From the NCBI RefSeq assembly GCF_963576615.1, contig NC_088711.1:496001-560000 (forward strand): a stretch of DNA of 64,000 nucleotides, read 5' to 3'. Below the pieces are notes generated by a model. That model worked only from the letters and a program-made list of their open reading frames with translations, was not told where the DNA came from and made no database searches. The translations under genes and the position numbers were made by a program. The stretch is from Watersipora subatra (Eukaryota > Bryozoa > Gymnolaemata > Cheilostomatida > Watersiporidae). Position 1 is the stretch's first letter, and every line of letters begins with the position of its first letter. Below, piece after piece: positions 12,001-19,926 of the stretch.

Positions 12001-12480
12001 GCCCAATTAGAATACATTCCAGAAGGCAAGGGAGAGATAACAGATACCATCCATATGAAGGTAAGATTTAAATCTGTTGGAGGCAAGTTTCATAAATGAG
12101 CTAGAGAAAACAAGGAGCAAAACTTCTGAATTAATGTGAACTGACTTTATGATGTGTAGTATTTGTGATGTGCCTTGCCACGTAAGGAGTGATTGTTTAT
12201 TGACTGTGCTATTCTAGATCACAATGACTCCTTATCTTGTTTATTGAATTCTACATTAACTCCCTAGGTAGTAGCTACTGACTTGTTACATTGATTAATT
12301 TGAATCTATTCACTTTTAGACACCAAAAGACATGCTCATCAAACTCGCCCGATATTTCCGAATCCGTCTCACGAGTCTAGGTATGCCGGTGACATTTTTT
12401 CAAGGATACAACAGAGACTGGTGCAAAGAAGAACCTTCCGAACTTCATCAGAAGCAGCTTATAACGAGTGTCAAATATGA
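1..12480 (+). CDS. ZNFX1: ZNFX1-like SF1 RNA helicase with NF-X1 zinc fingers (5'-truncated gene, ~19 exons visible)
   Basis: Joined exons give 1071 residues with every splice phase in agreement: 1-91, 478-699, 1524-1635, 2463-2605, 2894-3052, 4578-4712, 4850-4996, 6176-6347, 6433-6588, 6715-6870, 6994-7149, 7273-7428, 7555-7710, 7834-8001, 8974-9120, 9801-9987, 10971-11129, 11628-12060, 12320-12480 (stop TGA 12478-12480). The order is the C-terminal half of a UPF1-like SF1 helicase core, then NF-X1-type Cys/His fingers, then a basic tail. This is the ZNFX1 architecture; the family is known as an antiviral dsRNA-binding helicase in vertebrates and as a small-RNA inheritance factor in C. elegans. 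The N-terminus and helicase motif I lie upstream of the window. Splice sites are inferred by eye; the acceptors at 10971 and 11628 are the least certain. Confidence 0.88.
807..1490 (+). repeat. 14-bp minisatellite (unit GAGTATATCTAACC), intron 2 of the ZNFX1-like gene
   Basis: About 48 head-to-tail copies with scattered single-base variants (CAAACC, CTACTTGAG). The array ends about 35 bp before the exon starting at 1524. Confidence 0.97.
1902..1951 (+). other. Intronic hairpin, 17-bp perfect stem
   Basis: The arm CTATGCTCAAGTTTAGG is exactly complementary to the arm ending at 1951. A further TCTTG/CAAGA pairing closes on a very short loop. It lies in the intron 1636-2462, which otherwise shows no gene. 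Confidence 0.7.
3163..4468 (+). repeat. Direct repeats of ~85 bp flanking a 1.1-kb intron segment
   Basis: The block containing TTTGAACTGTCATATGAGAC and ATTAATGTATCGCACTCAGC occurs at about 3163-3248 and again at about 4381-4466. A second duplication (CATCTGAGCTGTGTGTGTG-type, 3077 and 3254) precedes it. Between them are a TG run (3265-3297), a palindrome at 3662-3690 and no supported exon. It looks like duplicated or inserted intron sequence. Confidence 0.7.
4578..6347 (+). CDS. ZNFX1: Linker exon and first NF-X1 finger exons of the ZNFX1-like gene
   Basis: Exon 4578-4712 encodes the conserved linker after the helicase (begins [15 protein letters not shown], ends FDRQAPQG). Exon 4850-4996 encodes [19 protein letters not shown] and a second Cys/His set ending PQGHQC, the first NF-X1 finger pair of ZNFX1 proteins. 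Exon 6176-6347 continues with [10 protein letters not shown] and a [13 protein letters not shown] knuckle. The intron 4997-6175 begins with GC rather than GT, because only a cut after 4996 keeps the next exon in frame. It is filled by a 36-bp array. Confidence 0.85.
4997..6175 (+). promoter_or_regulatory. GC-AG intron (GC 5' splice site at 4997-4998)
   Basis: The sequence GAAG/GCAAGG fits the strong consensus that GC donors need. Ending the exon at the nearby GTTTTC (5002) would make the next exon phase 0 and hit a stop early, whereas the GC donor preserves the zinc-finger frame. Confidence 0.7.
5039..6153 (+). repeat. 36-bp minisatellite in the GC-AG intron of the ZNFX1-like gene
   Basis: About 30 copies of a unit containing GATAGTATTTGACTAGTATA and TATAACTTATAATAGT; the period is exactly 36 (for example TAGTGATAGT at 5104 and 5140). 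There is no spacer diversity, so it is not a CRISPR array. Confidence 0.97.
6433..8001 (+). repeat. ZNFX1: Six tandemly duplicated NF-X1 finger exons (unit ~280 bp, exon plus intron)
   Basis: Exons start at 6433, 6715, 6994, 7273, 7555 and 7834, a spacing of 279-282 bp. The first five are exactly 156 bp and symmetric (enter and leave in the same phase), so any number can be added or skipped in frame. Each encodes about 52 residues: CG(A/E)PCQ, a [17 protein letters not shown] stretch, a TFQC--TC segment and [10 protein letters not shown]. The last copy diverges after CGH and runs on to 8001. The intervening introns also match one another (shared GTAAGCTGT donors and ATGAAATTTTACAG-type acceptors), so whole exon-intron units were duplicated, apparently recently. 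The fourth copy has CRH instead of CGH in its last knuckle, at about 7408-7416. Confidence 0.9.
8346..8865 (+). repeat. 20-bp minisatellite (unit AGTAGTATTATATGGTAATG), intron of the ZNFX1-like gene
   Basis: About 25 degenerate copies between the last array exon (ends 8001) and the exon at 8974. A 45-bp perfect palindrome is embedded at 8781-8825. Confidence 0.95.
8781..8825 (+). repeat. AT-rich perfect palindrome, 22-bp arms
   Basis: The left arm ATTATATTGTAACAAGTAGT plus AT (8781-8802) is an exact reverse complement of 8804-8825, with one central base. It can extrude as a cruciform. Confidence 0.9.
8974..11129 (+). CDS. ZNFX1: Distal NF-X1 finger exons of the ZNFX1-like gene
   Basis: Exon 8974-9120 encodes [18 protein letters not shown], then [14 protein letters not shown] and CSQPC. 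Exon 9801-9987 is extremely Cys-rich ([45 protein letters not shown]), the C-terminal finger cluster of the family. Exon 10971-11129 encodes [17 protein letters not shown] and ends [10 protein letters not shown], matching the post-finger LEDC-H motif of ZNFX1 proteins. An alternative acceptor at 10980 would also keep frame. Introns between these exons hold the 20-bp array and otherwise unremarkable AT-rich sequence. Confidence 0.82.
9121..9800 (+). other. Intron with degenerate ~45-bp repeats
   Basis: From about 9180 to 9450 a phrase like CATAGTGTACACTTTTATAC recurs at roughly 40-50-bp spacing with many changes. Nothing else is supported in this intron. Confidence 0.55.
9988..10970 (+). other. 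Intron, no feature except four ~18-bp repeats
   Basis: AT-rich intron. The phrase CACCTGACTGAGCATGT repeats four times at about 10545-10615. No exon or mobile element is recognised. Confidence 0.55.
11160..11372 (+). repeat. 39-bp minisatellite derived from the preceding exon end and 5' splice site
   Basis: Five copies of a unit reading AGAAGGCAGTGGACACACTG then TGATGGTGAGTAGTGTTTT. The exon end and donor at 11098-11145 read TTTTGGAAGACTGTGGACAC, then ACTGTGCCG/GTGAGTAGTGCTTTG, clearly the parental sequence. The copies therefore keep donor-like GGTGAGTAG strings. Confidence 0.85.
11628..12480 (+). CDS. ZNFX1: C-terminal exons of the ZNFX1-like gene (short basic tail, no RZ finger)
   Basis: Exon 11628-12060 begins [19 protein letters not shown] and [16 protein letters not shown], which aligns by pattern with the segment after LEDC-H in vertebrate ZNFX1. 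It then becomes Ser/Arg/Lys-rich and low in complexity ([32 protein letters not shown]). Exon 12320-12480 adds 52 residues and the stop TGA. Vertebrate ZNFX1 has a long helical region and an RZ-type zinc finger here; neither is visible. This may be a lineage-specific short C-terminus, or the terminal exons may be misjoined. Confidence 0.75.
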
Positions 12481-12563
12481 CTAGAGTAGCACTCGCCTGC
12501 GCTTTCCTTATTTTGTTTTGTTCCAAGTACATTTTGGAACTTTGAACCAAAATCAGACATCCA

Positions 12564-12569
12564 ATTAAA
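12564..12569 (+). terminator. Candidate poly(A) signal ATTAAA for the ZNFX1-like gene
   Basis: ATTAAA lies about 84 bp after the stop codon at 12478-12480 in AT-rich sequence. It is a common variant of AATAAA; there is no transcript evidence. Confidence 0.45.
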
Positions 12570-12734
12570 TAACTGATGTGTCAAATCTCATAGGATTTAC
12601 ACTGATATATATACAGTATATATTATATACATCATTACATTATATATATTGTATGTACAAATATAAATATAATTTAAACAATATAATGTGCAAATTTATG
12701 TATTTACACATTTATATACATAAATATAAAATTG

Positions 12735-12817
12735 TTTTCTTACCCCGGTTAACCCATATGGGTGGTAATTTCTGCTCTAACCCCGGTCTCCTACCAGAGA
12801 CCTGGGAATTTGAGCAT
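12735..12817 (-). mobile_element. SINE-like dispersed repeat fragment (inverted copy at 26079-26200)
   Basis: The stretch around GGTTAACCCATATGGGTGGT, with CTCCTACCAGAGACCTGGGA, recurs as its reverse complement at 26079-26200. The pattern (GTAGGAGAC.CGAGTT followed by ACCACCCATATGGGTTAACC) resembles a tRNA-derived SINE body, but no full promoter head is visible here. Confidence 0.6.
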
Positions 12818-12837
12818 TCATCTGTTTTTGAACTAGT

Positions 12838-13080
12838 AGCCCATGTTTCACTGCCTTGTCCTGGTTCAGCTACAAGCAGCGCAGACCTTGTTTGACCGGG
12901 TGACACCCGGTCATGCCATCCTGGGAATGCCCTTCCTGATCGCTCACAACTGCAACATTGAATTTGGCTAACCAGTCATCTCCTTAGGGGATAAGAAGCT
13001 CACTTGCACAGACAAGTATGGCAGACTGATGGTGTCTAAAGTACATGCTTGGAAGAAAGTCACCATCCCACCCTTGTCAT
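12838..13080 (+). pseudogene. Retropepsin C-terminal half of the gypsy-like element
   Basis: The frame reads FDRVTPGHAILGMPFLIAHN, then CNIEFG, a TAA stop, and PVISLGDKKLTCTDKYGRL. ILGMPFL and the downstream VI-LG-KKLTCTD pattern are typical of gypsy aspartic proteases. The N-terminal half with the DTG/DSG active site is not present, so it cannot be active. Confidence 0.7.
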
Positions 13081-13088
13081 AAACAAGG

Positions 13089-14438
13089 ATGGCGGGGAGA
13101 ATCTCGGCTAGGAAATACGCACCTGTGGGTATGATAGAAGGCTCTGACCCACACATACCCGAGGCATATAGTCTGAATCAACCCGGGGACAAGGGTGATG
13201 TCGCCGTACAATGCCTAAATTCGGGAAACCACTCTATAGAGCTGGCCGCCGGGCACGTAATAGGCTCATACACAGCCATCGAGGAAGAAAATGTGCAGAA
13301 AGAACTCTGGTCAGGACAGAGACACCACGGCACCAGGGATTGGATGTGCGGCCGTACAAACGGGAAGGGAAGTCCTGGAACATCTGGTCGAATTGTATGA
13401 TCAGGCTGTTCAGGGTTGCTTGCATGACCAGGAGAAGCGGAGTTTGGCGGGCCTGTTGACCAAATAGCAGAATGTGTTTAGCAAATACGATGGTGACATA
13501 GGAAGGACCAATCTAGTGGAACATAGCATACCACTAATAGAAGAAGCCAGACCGGTTAGACAACCTCCTCACAGGTTGGGGCCCCTCAAAGAGGCAGAAG
13601 CAGACAAGCAGGTCAAGGAGCTACTAGAAAAGAGCCTGATCAAGCCTGCCAATGGAGCGTGGAGCTATCCAGTCCTCATGGTAAGGAAAAAGGATGGCGG
13701 ATGGAGATTCTGCGTCGACTATAGACAACTGAATGCCATAACCCAACAATATGTTTACCCGATTCCAAGGATCGATGAGAGCCTGGATGCCCTGGCGGGA
13801 AGTCGGTTCTTCAGCACGCTGGATCTGACCAGTGGGTACTGGCAAGTACCATTGGATCAAGAGGCGCAGGAAAAATCTGCTTTTGCAACGCGGAGCGGGC
13901 TATGGAAGTGGAGGGTGCTGCCTTTCAGCCTGACTTCGGCCCCTGCCACTTTCCAGAGACTGATTGAATCGGTGCTACAGGGGCTCTATTAGAAAACCCT
14001 TTTACTGTATTTAGATGACATCATAGTCATAGCCCCCGACTTCGAGACTCACCTGGCCCATTTGGAGGAAGTCTTTCAGGGGCTAGAAGCCGCCCGACTG
14101 AAATTGAAACCCTCTAAATGCAAGCTCTTCCAAGAAAAAGTGAGATACCTCGTTCATGTAGTGAGCCTAGAGAGGGTATCCACAAACCTGGATAAAGTAA
14201 AGGCAGTGGCAGAATGGCAAATACCCCAGAATGTAAAAGAACTACAAGCCTTCCTGGGGACTACGGGGTATTACAGACAATACCTGAAAGACTATGCCAC
14301 CAACGCCAAACTTCTCACTCTCCTGACCGAAAGAGGAAAGCCGTAGAAGTGGGGCGAAGCAGGACAACTAGCGTTCGAGACTCTCCGGCAAGGCCTGATC
14401 ACTGCACCCGTAATGGGATACCCCAATCCTAAAAGTAA
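13089..14438 (+). pseudogene. Reverse transcriptase of the gypsy-like element (three in-frame TAG stops)
   Basis: The protease-RT spacer (LNSGNHSIELAAGHVIGSYT) is followed by a complete RT core: LIKPANGAWSYPVLMVRKKD, FCVDYRQLNAIT, FFSTLDLTSGYWQVPLD, LPFSLTSAPATFQR, the catalytic YLDDII, and the connection region FLGTTGYYRQYLKDYA. Stops interrupt it at about 13466, 13990 and 14344, all TAG. The two later ones sit where tryptophan is usual, so TGG-to-TAG changes are likely. The catalytic Asp pair is intact, but the ORF is not translatable end to end. Confidence 0.88.
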
Positions 14439-14629
14439 ATCCCCCGCTGTTTGAGGTAGAGGACCTGGTGTTACTAGTAAACAAGAGGCATAGGAGAAGA
14501 GAAAACCCCAAGCTACAGCCTAAGTATGTGGAACTGTATACAGTCACCAAGTGCAATGCCAACAACACCTATCAAGTGGAAAGGCAGGGCCAGGTGTCAG
14601 TGCAAAACGAGAAACGTCCGAAGCCATAA
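14439..14629 (+). pseudogene. Integrase C-terminal (GPY/F-like) remnant joined to RT by deletion
   Basis: The frame gives FEVEDLVLLVNKRHRRRE, PKLQPKYVELYTVTKCNAN, TYQVERQGQVSVQNEKR and a TAA stop. F--DLVLLVNK-----NPKLQPKYV-LY-V is the small C-terminal beta domain of gypsy integrases. It follows the RT connection region by a few codons, so all of RNase H and the HHCC and DDE parts of integrase have been deleted. Confidence 0.75.
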
Positions 14630-14692
14630 TTTGCATTCCCGGAAGCTGATGGGAGGGCTCCGGCCACCAAGGAACCCTCTAGGAGACTAGAA

Positions 14693-15085
14693 GTGAGAGG
14701 TGCCACTCGGAAAAGAAGAAGACGGGAGGAACTGGTAGAATTACTGCCCACCTTAGAATTTACCAGGAAGGAGCCCCCTGCACTACCACCCACACAACAA
14801 GGGGAGACGAGCCTTCCCCCTGCAGAAGCAGACACTGACATGTTCATGAGATGGCTTCTGGAGGCTCTGTCTGAAGAAGAAAGACCTGCCCCAGTAGACC
14901 ACGGCTCTATGGGAGGAACCGAGGACGTCGCGGACCAGCCAGGCGTCATGCGCACAGAGCCTGACAAACAAGATCTCGAGCCATGCCCTATACCCCCGGT
15001 TGAGCCGCCCAAGCCAGGTTCGACAGGGAAGAGGGAGGCGGTACATCGGCACGCGAGTCACAAACACCGAGAGTGTCCGAGCTAA
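14693..15085 (+). CDS. Uncharacterised ORF downstream of the integrase remnant
   Basis: 130 codons, in the element's strand: a basic start (RGATRKRRRREE), then a Pro/Glu-rich acidic region. In many gypsy elements the pol polyprotein runs on into such a low-complexity tail, so this is most likely a remnant of that rather than a separate gene. No domain recognised. Confidence 0.35.
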   Translation: MRGATRKRRRREELVELLPTLEFTRKEPPALPPTQQGETSLPPAEADTDMFMRWLLEALSEEERPAPVDHGSMGGTEDVADQPGVMRTEPDKQDLEPCPIPPVEPPKPGSTGKREAVHRHASHKHRECPS

Positions 15086-15438
15086 TAGATCGGTCACACC
15101 CCGATAACTCTAGACTGGCTCAGGCCAGAGGGGAGATTCAGGTGAAACTAGAACTAACGAGGACAGAAGGAGACATTGGAGTAAGGCGGGACGGAAGGCC
15201 CAGTAGGAAGACAGGACTACCCATAAACTACGGACAGGCGATATGTCACCAGGTTGACCCCGAGGCCGGAACTCCAGCCGGACCACAGGAGTCCGAGGAA
15301 ATAGAGGACCATTTCAAACTCATAGAGAGATACCAGTCAGCAAAAACCATGGTCAGAGAGCTAGAGAAGCTGCTAGAGAAGAAAGATCTTAGCACCAGTC
15401 AAGAATTAATGGCACAATACCGGGCACTAAAAAATTGA
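15073..15438 (+). CDS. Uncharacterised ORF, coiled-coil-like end, in retroelement 3' region
   Basis: 121 codons overlapping the previous ORF by 13 bases in another frame. The last 50 residues (HFKLIERYQSAKTMVRELEK, then LLEKKDLSTSQELMAQYRAL) look helical with heptad-like leucines. Gag capsid tails or coiled-coil accessory proteins are possible; I cannot tell which. Confidence 0.3.
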   Translation: MSELIDRSHPDNSRLAQARGEIQVKLELTRTEGDIGVRRDGRPSRKTGLPINYGQAICHQVDPEAGTPAGPQESEEIEDHFKLIERYQSAKTMVRELEKLLEKKDLSTSQELMAQYRALKN

Positions 15439-15835
15439 TTGCAGAGTTAGAAAGAACGCTAGTCGCTATGAACCAGCACATGGAGACATGACTGGGGACA
15501 ACAGAAAAAGATCAAAATATCGCGGAAAAGGGGCAAGGGTCGAAGAGGCCGTGAAAATAAACGAGGAAAAAGAAAATTCCGGCAATGAACAATTTCAGCA
15601 GAAAACCCCCGGCAACGGAGTTGACGGGGACAAAGGACGATATGCCACCGGAAACTGGCTGCCATTTAATTCATTTAAATTTAGCGCTACTTCTGGCCAG
15701 TCCATTCGCAATATACTAATAAAAAATTAGCTTGCTCTGCCATTAAAGACCTGCATTGACTGGATCCACATGGAAAAAGAACAACTGAATAAAGAAGCTA
15801 CCGAGAATAGAGAACTGCAGCAGTAATTAGCAGAA

Positions 15836-16186
15836 TTGGATACCATATTAGAAGAGACGGAGATCTCAACAGTATTCACTGAGCCGGATCAAGAAAAAAT
15901 ATATAAAGGTACGAAAACATGTGAAGGCGTTGTACCTATAGCATATAAGGGGACAAGGCCTGAGGAACGTGCTTCAACAAACATGAGGGTAATACAATTA
16001 ACCGAGAGCGTACGCAAAGGATCTAATGGAGACCTGAGCTCCCAAAAGATGTGTAGCCAGACAACCAGGGAGAAGGAGCACGGTAAAAAGGAGCACCCAC
16101 TGGATCAGGCTTTCGGGGAATCAAATAAAATAGTAAGGCAGAAAGGATCAGCCGGAGAAGCAGGGAAAGAGAACAGGGCGCCCTAG
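15836..16186 (+). CDS. Uncharacterised hydrophilic ORF in retroelement 3' region
   Basis: 116 codons, rich in Lys, Glu, Ser and Gly, with no recognisable domain. Same strand and base composition as the flanking retroelement ORFs. It may be one exon-like fragment of a longer decayed reading frame; region 15439-15835 contains only short ORFs. Confidence 0.25.
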   Translation: MDTILEETEISTVFTEPDQEKIYKGTKTCEGVVPIAYKGTRPEERASTNMRVIQLTESVRKGSNGDLSSQKMCSQTTREKEHGKKEHPLDQAFGESNKIVRQKGSAGEAGKENRAP

Positions 16187-16483
16187 GGTAAGGTCGGCCT
16201 AAACATGGGCAGGCTTGATCCCACGGGCCAGAGTTCTCAGGTCGGGAGTGGGGGTGTATTACCTTTGGGCAGGCCTCCACTAAAGACTAGGGGTGTGCGC
16301 CACTTGGGGCCCTCCCTGAAGACTAAACCAGTAGAGGAGACCAAAGACAAAGAAAAGCGGATACAGATGAAGGCCTGCTCGGTCGTGATACAACCAATTT
16401 CTACCAAAAGGAAACAGGCAGTAAAAGAGACAGTGAGCAGGGTAGCCAGGGATGTCTAGTACACCCCCGCATCCTACCTGAAG

Positions 16484-16765
16484 ATGGATGCCGTTGAAGA
16501 CCGAATAAAGGGAGAATGCCGCCTCTGCCGGTTCCAGAATAAAGAGAGCCGAATAGTCAGACGACATATCCGGCAACACTACTGGCGTTTCTGGTGCAGA
16601 TGCCAGAACTCCTCATCGTTCTTCACAATATATAAGCATCAGAAGAAGACAGGGAACACAGAGCTCCACTCCTGTATCGTGTACCAGGTGGATCAGAAAT
16701 CATTTCCGGACTTCTGCGAATATATGAAATGGGAGAAATGGCCCCCTTTTGGAACTTGCCTGTGA
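16484..16765 (+). CDS. Small C2H2 zinc-finger ORF at the retroelement 3' end
   Basis: 93 codons. It contains CRLC, 12 residues, then HIRQH: an exact C-x2-C-x12-H-x3-H classical zinc finger (residues about 12-32). A second, irregular Cys/His group follows (FWCRC, then YKHQKK and H in TELH). The end is aromatic (CEYMKWEKWPPFGTC). It sits in the same orientation and composition as the gypsy remnant, so it is probably an accessory or captured domain of that element. Function unknown. Confidence 0.45.
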   Translation: MDAVEDRIKGECRLCRFQNKESRIVRRHIRQHYWRFWCRCQNSSSFFTIYKHQKKTGNTELHSCIVYQVDQKSFPDFCEYMKWEKWPPFGTCL

Positions 16766-17027
16766 ATGATGGGGCTGGATGGGTGAAGGACAGAAAGGCG
16801 GGGCAAAAAACGGCGAGGCCCAGCCAGCCGGAAAGGGCAGTGAGCTACGGCCAAGAAACAGCCAAGGAAAGGAAGGCAGGCCTCCCTAACCTAAGGATTC
16901 AGATAAACAGCTGCCAGGTGACAGAGATAAGAAAGGTGCCAGACAGACCGCTCCTATGACAGTATACGATCCCAAAGTTAAATCAGAGGGTAGGCCAAAG
17001 GATGGAGCACGCAGTATCTGCCCATCA

Positions 17028-17822
17028 GAGAAAGAGGGAGAGAGAGGGGGAAGAGGGAGAGGGAGAGAGGGGAAAGAGGGAGTGAGGAGGAGAGGGAGGA
17101 GAGAGAGGGATAGAAAGGGAGAGAAAGAGGGAGAAGAGAGGGGAGAAAGGGAGAGAGAGGGGAGAAAGGGAGAGAGAGAGAGGGAGAGAAGGGGAAAGAG
17201 AGGGAGAGCGAGGAGGAGAGGGGGGAGAGAGAGAGGGAGAGAAAGAGGGAGAAAGGGGGAAGAGGGAGGGAGAGAGGGGAGAGAGAGAGAGGGGGAGAGA
17301 AGGGGAGAGAGAGGGAGAGGGGGAAGAGGGAGGGAGAGAGAGGGGAGAGATGGAGAGAGGGGAAAGAGGGAGAGAAGGGGAGAAGGAGAGAGAGAGAGGG
17401 AGGGAGAGAGAGGGGGAAGAGGGAGGGAGAGAGGGGGGAGAGACGGAGAGAGGGAGAGAGGGGAAAGAGGGAGAGAAGGAGAGAGAGAGGGAGAGCGAGG
17501 AGGAGAGGGGAGAGAGAGGGAGAAAAAGAGGGAGAGAGAGAGGGGAGAGAAAGAGGGGAGAGAGGGAGAGGAGAGAGATGGAGAGAGGGGAAAGAGGGAG
17601 AGAAGGAGAGAGAGAGGGAGAGCGAGGAGGAGAGAGGGAGAGAGAGGGAGAGAAAGAGGGAGAAGAGGGAGGGAGAGAGAGGGGAGAGAGAGGAAAGAGG
17701 GAGAGATGGAGAGAGGGAGATGTAACTGCATATTTGGAGTTGTTTTACGGTATGAAAGCCAACTCTCAATAAACCTTATGCTGCCCGTGAATCTGCTCCT
17801 GTAGACTGGTAATGCAGCTAGT
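17028..17822 (+). repeat. GA-rich satellite (GGGAGAGA) with shared 3' tail, copy 1
   Basis: A ~690-bp purine-only block is followed by a ~100-bp unique tail beginning TGTAACTGCATATTTGGAGT (17721) and containing CTCAATAAACC and ATGCAGCTAGT (end 17822). The same tail follows the second GA block at 19409. Long ORFs on both strands here are consequences of the simple repeat. Confidence 0.9.
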
Positions 17823-18734
17823 CTACTATATAAACGGCAATCGTTGTCTGTCTATCTATCTATCCATCTATCTGTGTGTCTGTCCGCTTTATAGAGTACC
17901 GTACTTTTCCGACTATTAGCCGCTACTTTTATATAAGGGCGTGTCTATTCTGCGGTTTTTTTCACCGTTAGGGCGCATTAACGAGAATCTCCGGTTAGTA
18001 CACGCCTCTATTATAATACGTAACCTGCTATTCATCGTAGGGATGGACGATAAATACTGATATGCTAATAGTATGAGTTGTCATCTCGATATATTGAGTC
18101 ACCGATAACTCCCAAATATGAGCAGTATAAATAAATTACCGTATATGGCGGTCTTTTTTTTCGATTCGATCGTTAGTTAGTAATCTTTTATTTTGCTGAT
18201 AACAAAATAACAAAAAGCCTCTATTTGCAGGCATATTATCCAATAAAACGGAAACTGTAGAAGAATCCTGAATGCAAGATAGTAGTGAACAATTCATATT
18301 TAGTTTGAGATTATTTGTGTAAAAGTTAAAAGAAAATTTACATGAGAGGATGACTTCTAATAAGTAATGCAGGATAGCTTATACAAAGATAAATTGATTG
18401 ATATCTCCACTACTTAATAACGTTGGATTTGCCGCTGTTCGTGATAGTGGGTCATGTTCATTTCCTTCAGCAGCCGAGTTACTAATTTTTTTCCAGCTAC
18501 GAGTAGGCCTACTGTAACTTACTATTACAGAACTTTCACGAGTACTCCGAGGGTTGCGATACGCTATTGTGAAAAGAAAGAGAGCAGCTGCTATCGACTT
18601 ACTGTCACCCTGCATCAGCCATGACCAGCTATACGTCGCCTGCTCAAAAGTAGGCACACGCCAAAAACTGTTTCTTCATACGCCCAACAGAAAAACCAAA
18701 AATGTTGTCTATCCACATGTGTTGCGTTGAACTA
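17823..18734 (+). other. Spacer between the two GA blocks; possible DNA-transposon fragment
   Basis: It holds a TCTATC microsatellite (17849-17872) and a phrase GTACCGTACTTTTCCGACTA, then TTAGCCGCTACTTTTATATA (about 17895), similar in style to widespread TIR-element ends. The matching terminus was not found. No coding exon is supported. Confidence 0.4.
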
Positions 18735-19510
18735 AGGGAGAGAGAGAGGGAGAGAGAGTGAAAGGGAGAGAGAGAGAGCGAGGAGAAGAGGGGGGGGGAG
18801 AGAGAGGGAGAGAAGGGGGGAGAGAGAGGGAGAGCGAGGAGGAGAGGGGGGAGAGAGAGGGAGAGAAAGAGGGAGAAGAGAGAGGGGAGAAAGGGAGAGA
18901 GAGAGGGAGAAAAGGGGAGAGAGAGAGAGGGAGAGAAAGAGGGAGAGAGAGACAGGGGGAAGAGGGAGGGAGAGAGGGGAGAGAGAGAGGGGGAGAGAAG
19001 GGGAGAGAGGGGGAAGAGGGAGGGAGAGAGAGAGGGGAGAGAGGGGAGAGAGGGAGAGAGGGGAAAGAGGGAGAGAAGGGGAGAAGGAGAGAGAAAGAGG
19101 GAGGGAGAGAGAGGGAGAAAAGGGAGGAAGAGAGAGGGGAAAGACGGAGAGAGGGAGAGAGGGGAAAGAGGGAGAGAGAGAGGGAGAGCGAGGAGGAGAG
19201 GGGGGAGAGAGAGGGAGAGAAAGAGGGAGAGAGAGAGGGGAGAGAGGGAGAGGAGAGAGAGGGGAGAGACGGAGAGAGGGGAAAGAGGGAGAGAAGGAGA
19301 GAGAGAGGGATAGCGAGGAGGAGAGAGGGAGAGAGAGGGAGAGAAAGAGGGAGAAGAGGGAGGGAGAGAGGGAGAGAGAGGAAAGAGGGAGAGATGGAGA
19401 GAGGGAGATGTAACTGCATATTTGGAGTTGTTTTACGGTATGAAAGCCAACTCTTAATAAACCTTACGCTGCCCGTGAATCTGCTCCTGTAGACGGGTAA
19501 TGCAGCTAGT
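18735..19510 (+). repeat. GA-rich satellite with shared 3' tail, copy 2
   Basis: About 670 bp of GGGAGAGA-type purines followed by the same tail as copy 1 (19409-19510), differing at only a few bases (CTCTTAATAAACC versus CTCTCAATAAACC). Two copies in the same direction 1.7 kb apart suggest a duplicated element or an LTR-like repeat pair with a ~0.9-kb interior. Confidence 0.88.
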
Positions 19511-19522
19511 ATATATATATAT

Positions 19523-19654
19523 AAACTAGCTGTGCCACCTAGCATTGCTCGGGTAATAGAAGCGTCTTTGGACAGAAAATTGATTTGTATTTAACATATA
19601 ACAACATTTGCCATTCTAACTTTCGAACTACATATCATGAGAAAAGTTTTTTGT
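19523..19654 (+). repeat. Dispersed repeat tail, copy 1 (interrupted by the LTR element)
   Basis: It begins AACTAGCTGTGCCACCTAGC and includes GGACAGAAAATTGATTTGTA and ACAACATTTGCCATTCTAAC. Related copies are at 24205-24325, 46061-46166 (inverted) and in part at 26362-26395. The LTR retrotransposon at 19655 is inserted at its end. Confidence 0.75.
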
Positions 19655-19926
19655 TGTAATAAGTACTTTTATCCTTGTATAGTGCACCAGCTAACTTGAC
19701 ACCAAGACCGCTTGTATTTGAATGACACAATAATAGGTATAACATAACCAATGACATAACGAATGGCGTAACCACTAGGTAAGAAACACAGAGACAGCAA
19801 TCCATGAGATAGCAATACTTGTACACGGAAATGAGTAATAGTATTACATGCAGTAGCAAGAGTAAATGATGTAGGCTTATAAAATAATACATGCACGCAT
19901 AGGTTACTATATATACATAGACTACA
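19655..19926 (-). repeat. 3' LTR of element B
   Basis: 272 bp with TG...CA-type ends (TGTA/TACA). It pairs with 23621-23893. The minus-strand polypurine tract is at about 19927-19936. Confidence 0.92.

Larger units (their letters stand above)
12830..16960 (+). mobile_element. Decayed Ty3/gypsy-like retrotransposon with internal deletion
   Basis: Protease, reverse-transcriptase and integrase C-terminal pieces occur in the usual order on the plus strand but are broken by stops and frameshifts. RNase H and the integrase core are missing. The segment is visibly richer in G+C than its neighbours. Several ORFs follow the integrase remnant to about 16960. No convincing LTR pair was found; the GA-rich block that follows may be part of its 3' end. 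Confidence 0.8.

Noticed and set aside
16886..17804. Open frames of about 280 codons on both strands (Glu/Arg/Gly-rich or Ser/Leu/Pro-rich).
   Set aside because: They lie wholly in the GA satellite, where a purine-only strand rarely produces stops.
18709..19545. Similar 244- and 278-codon ORFs.
   Set aside because: Same cause: the second GA block.
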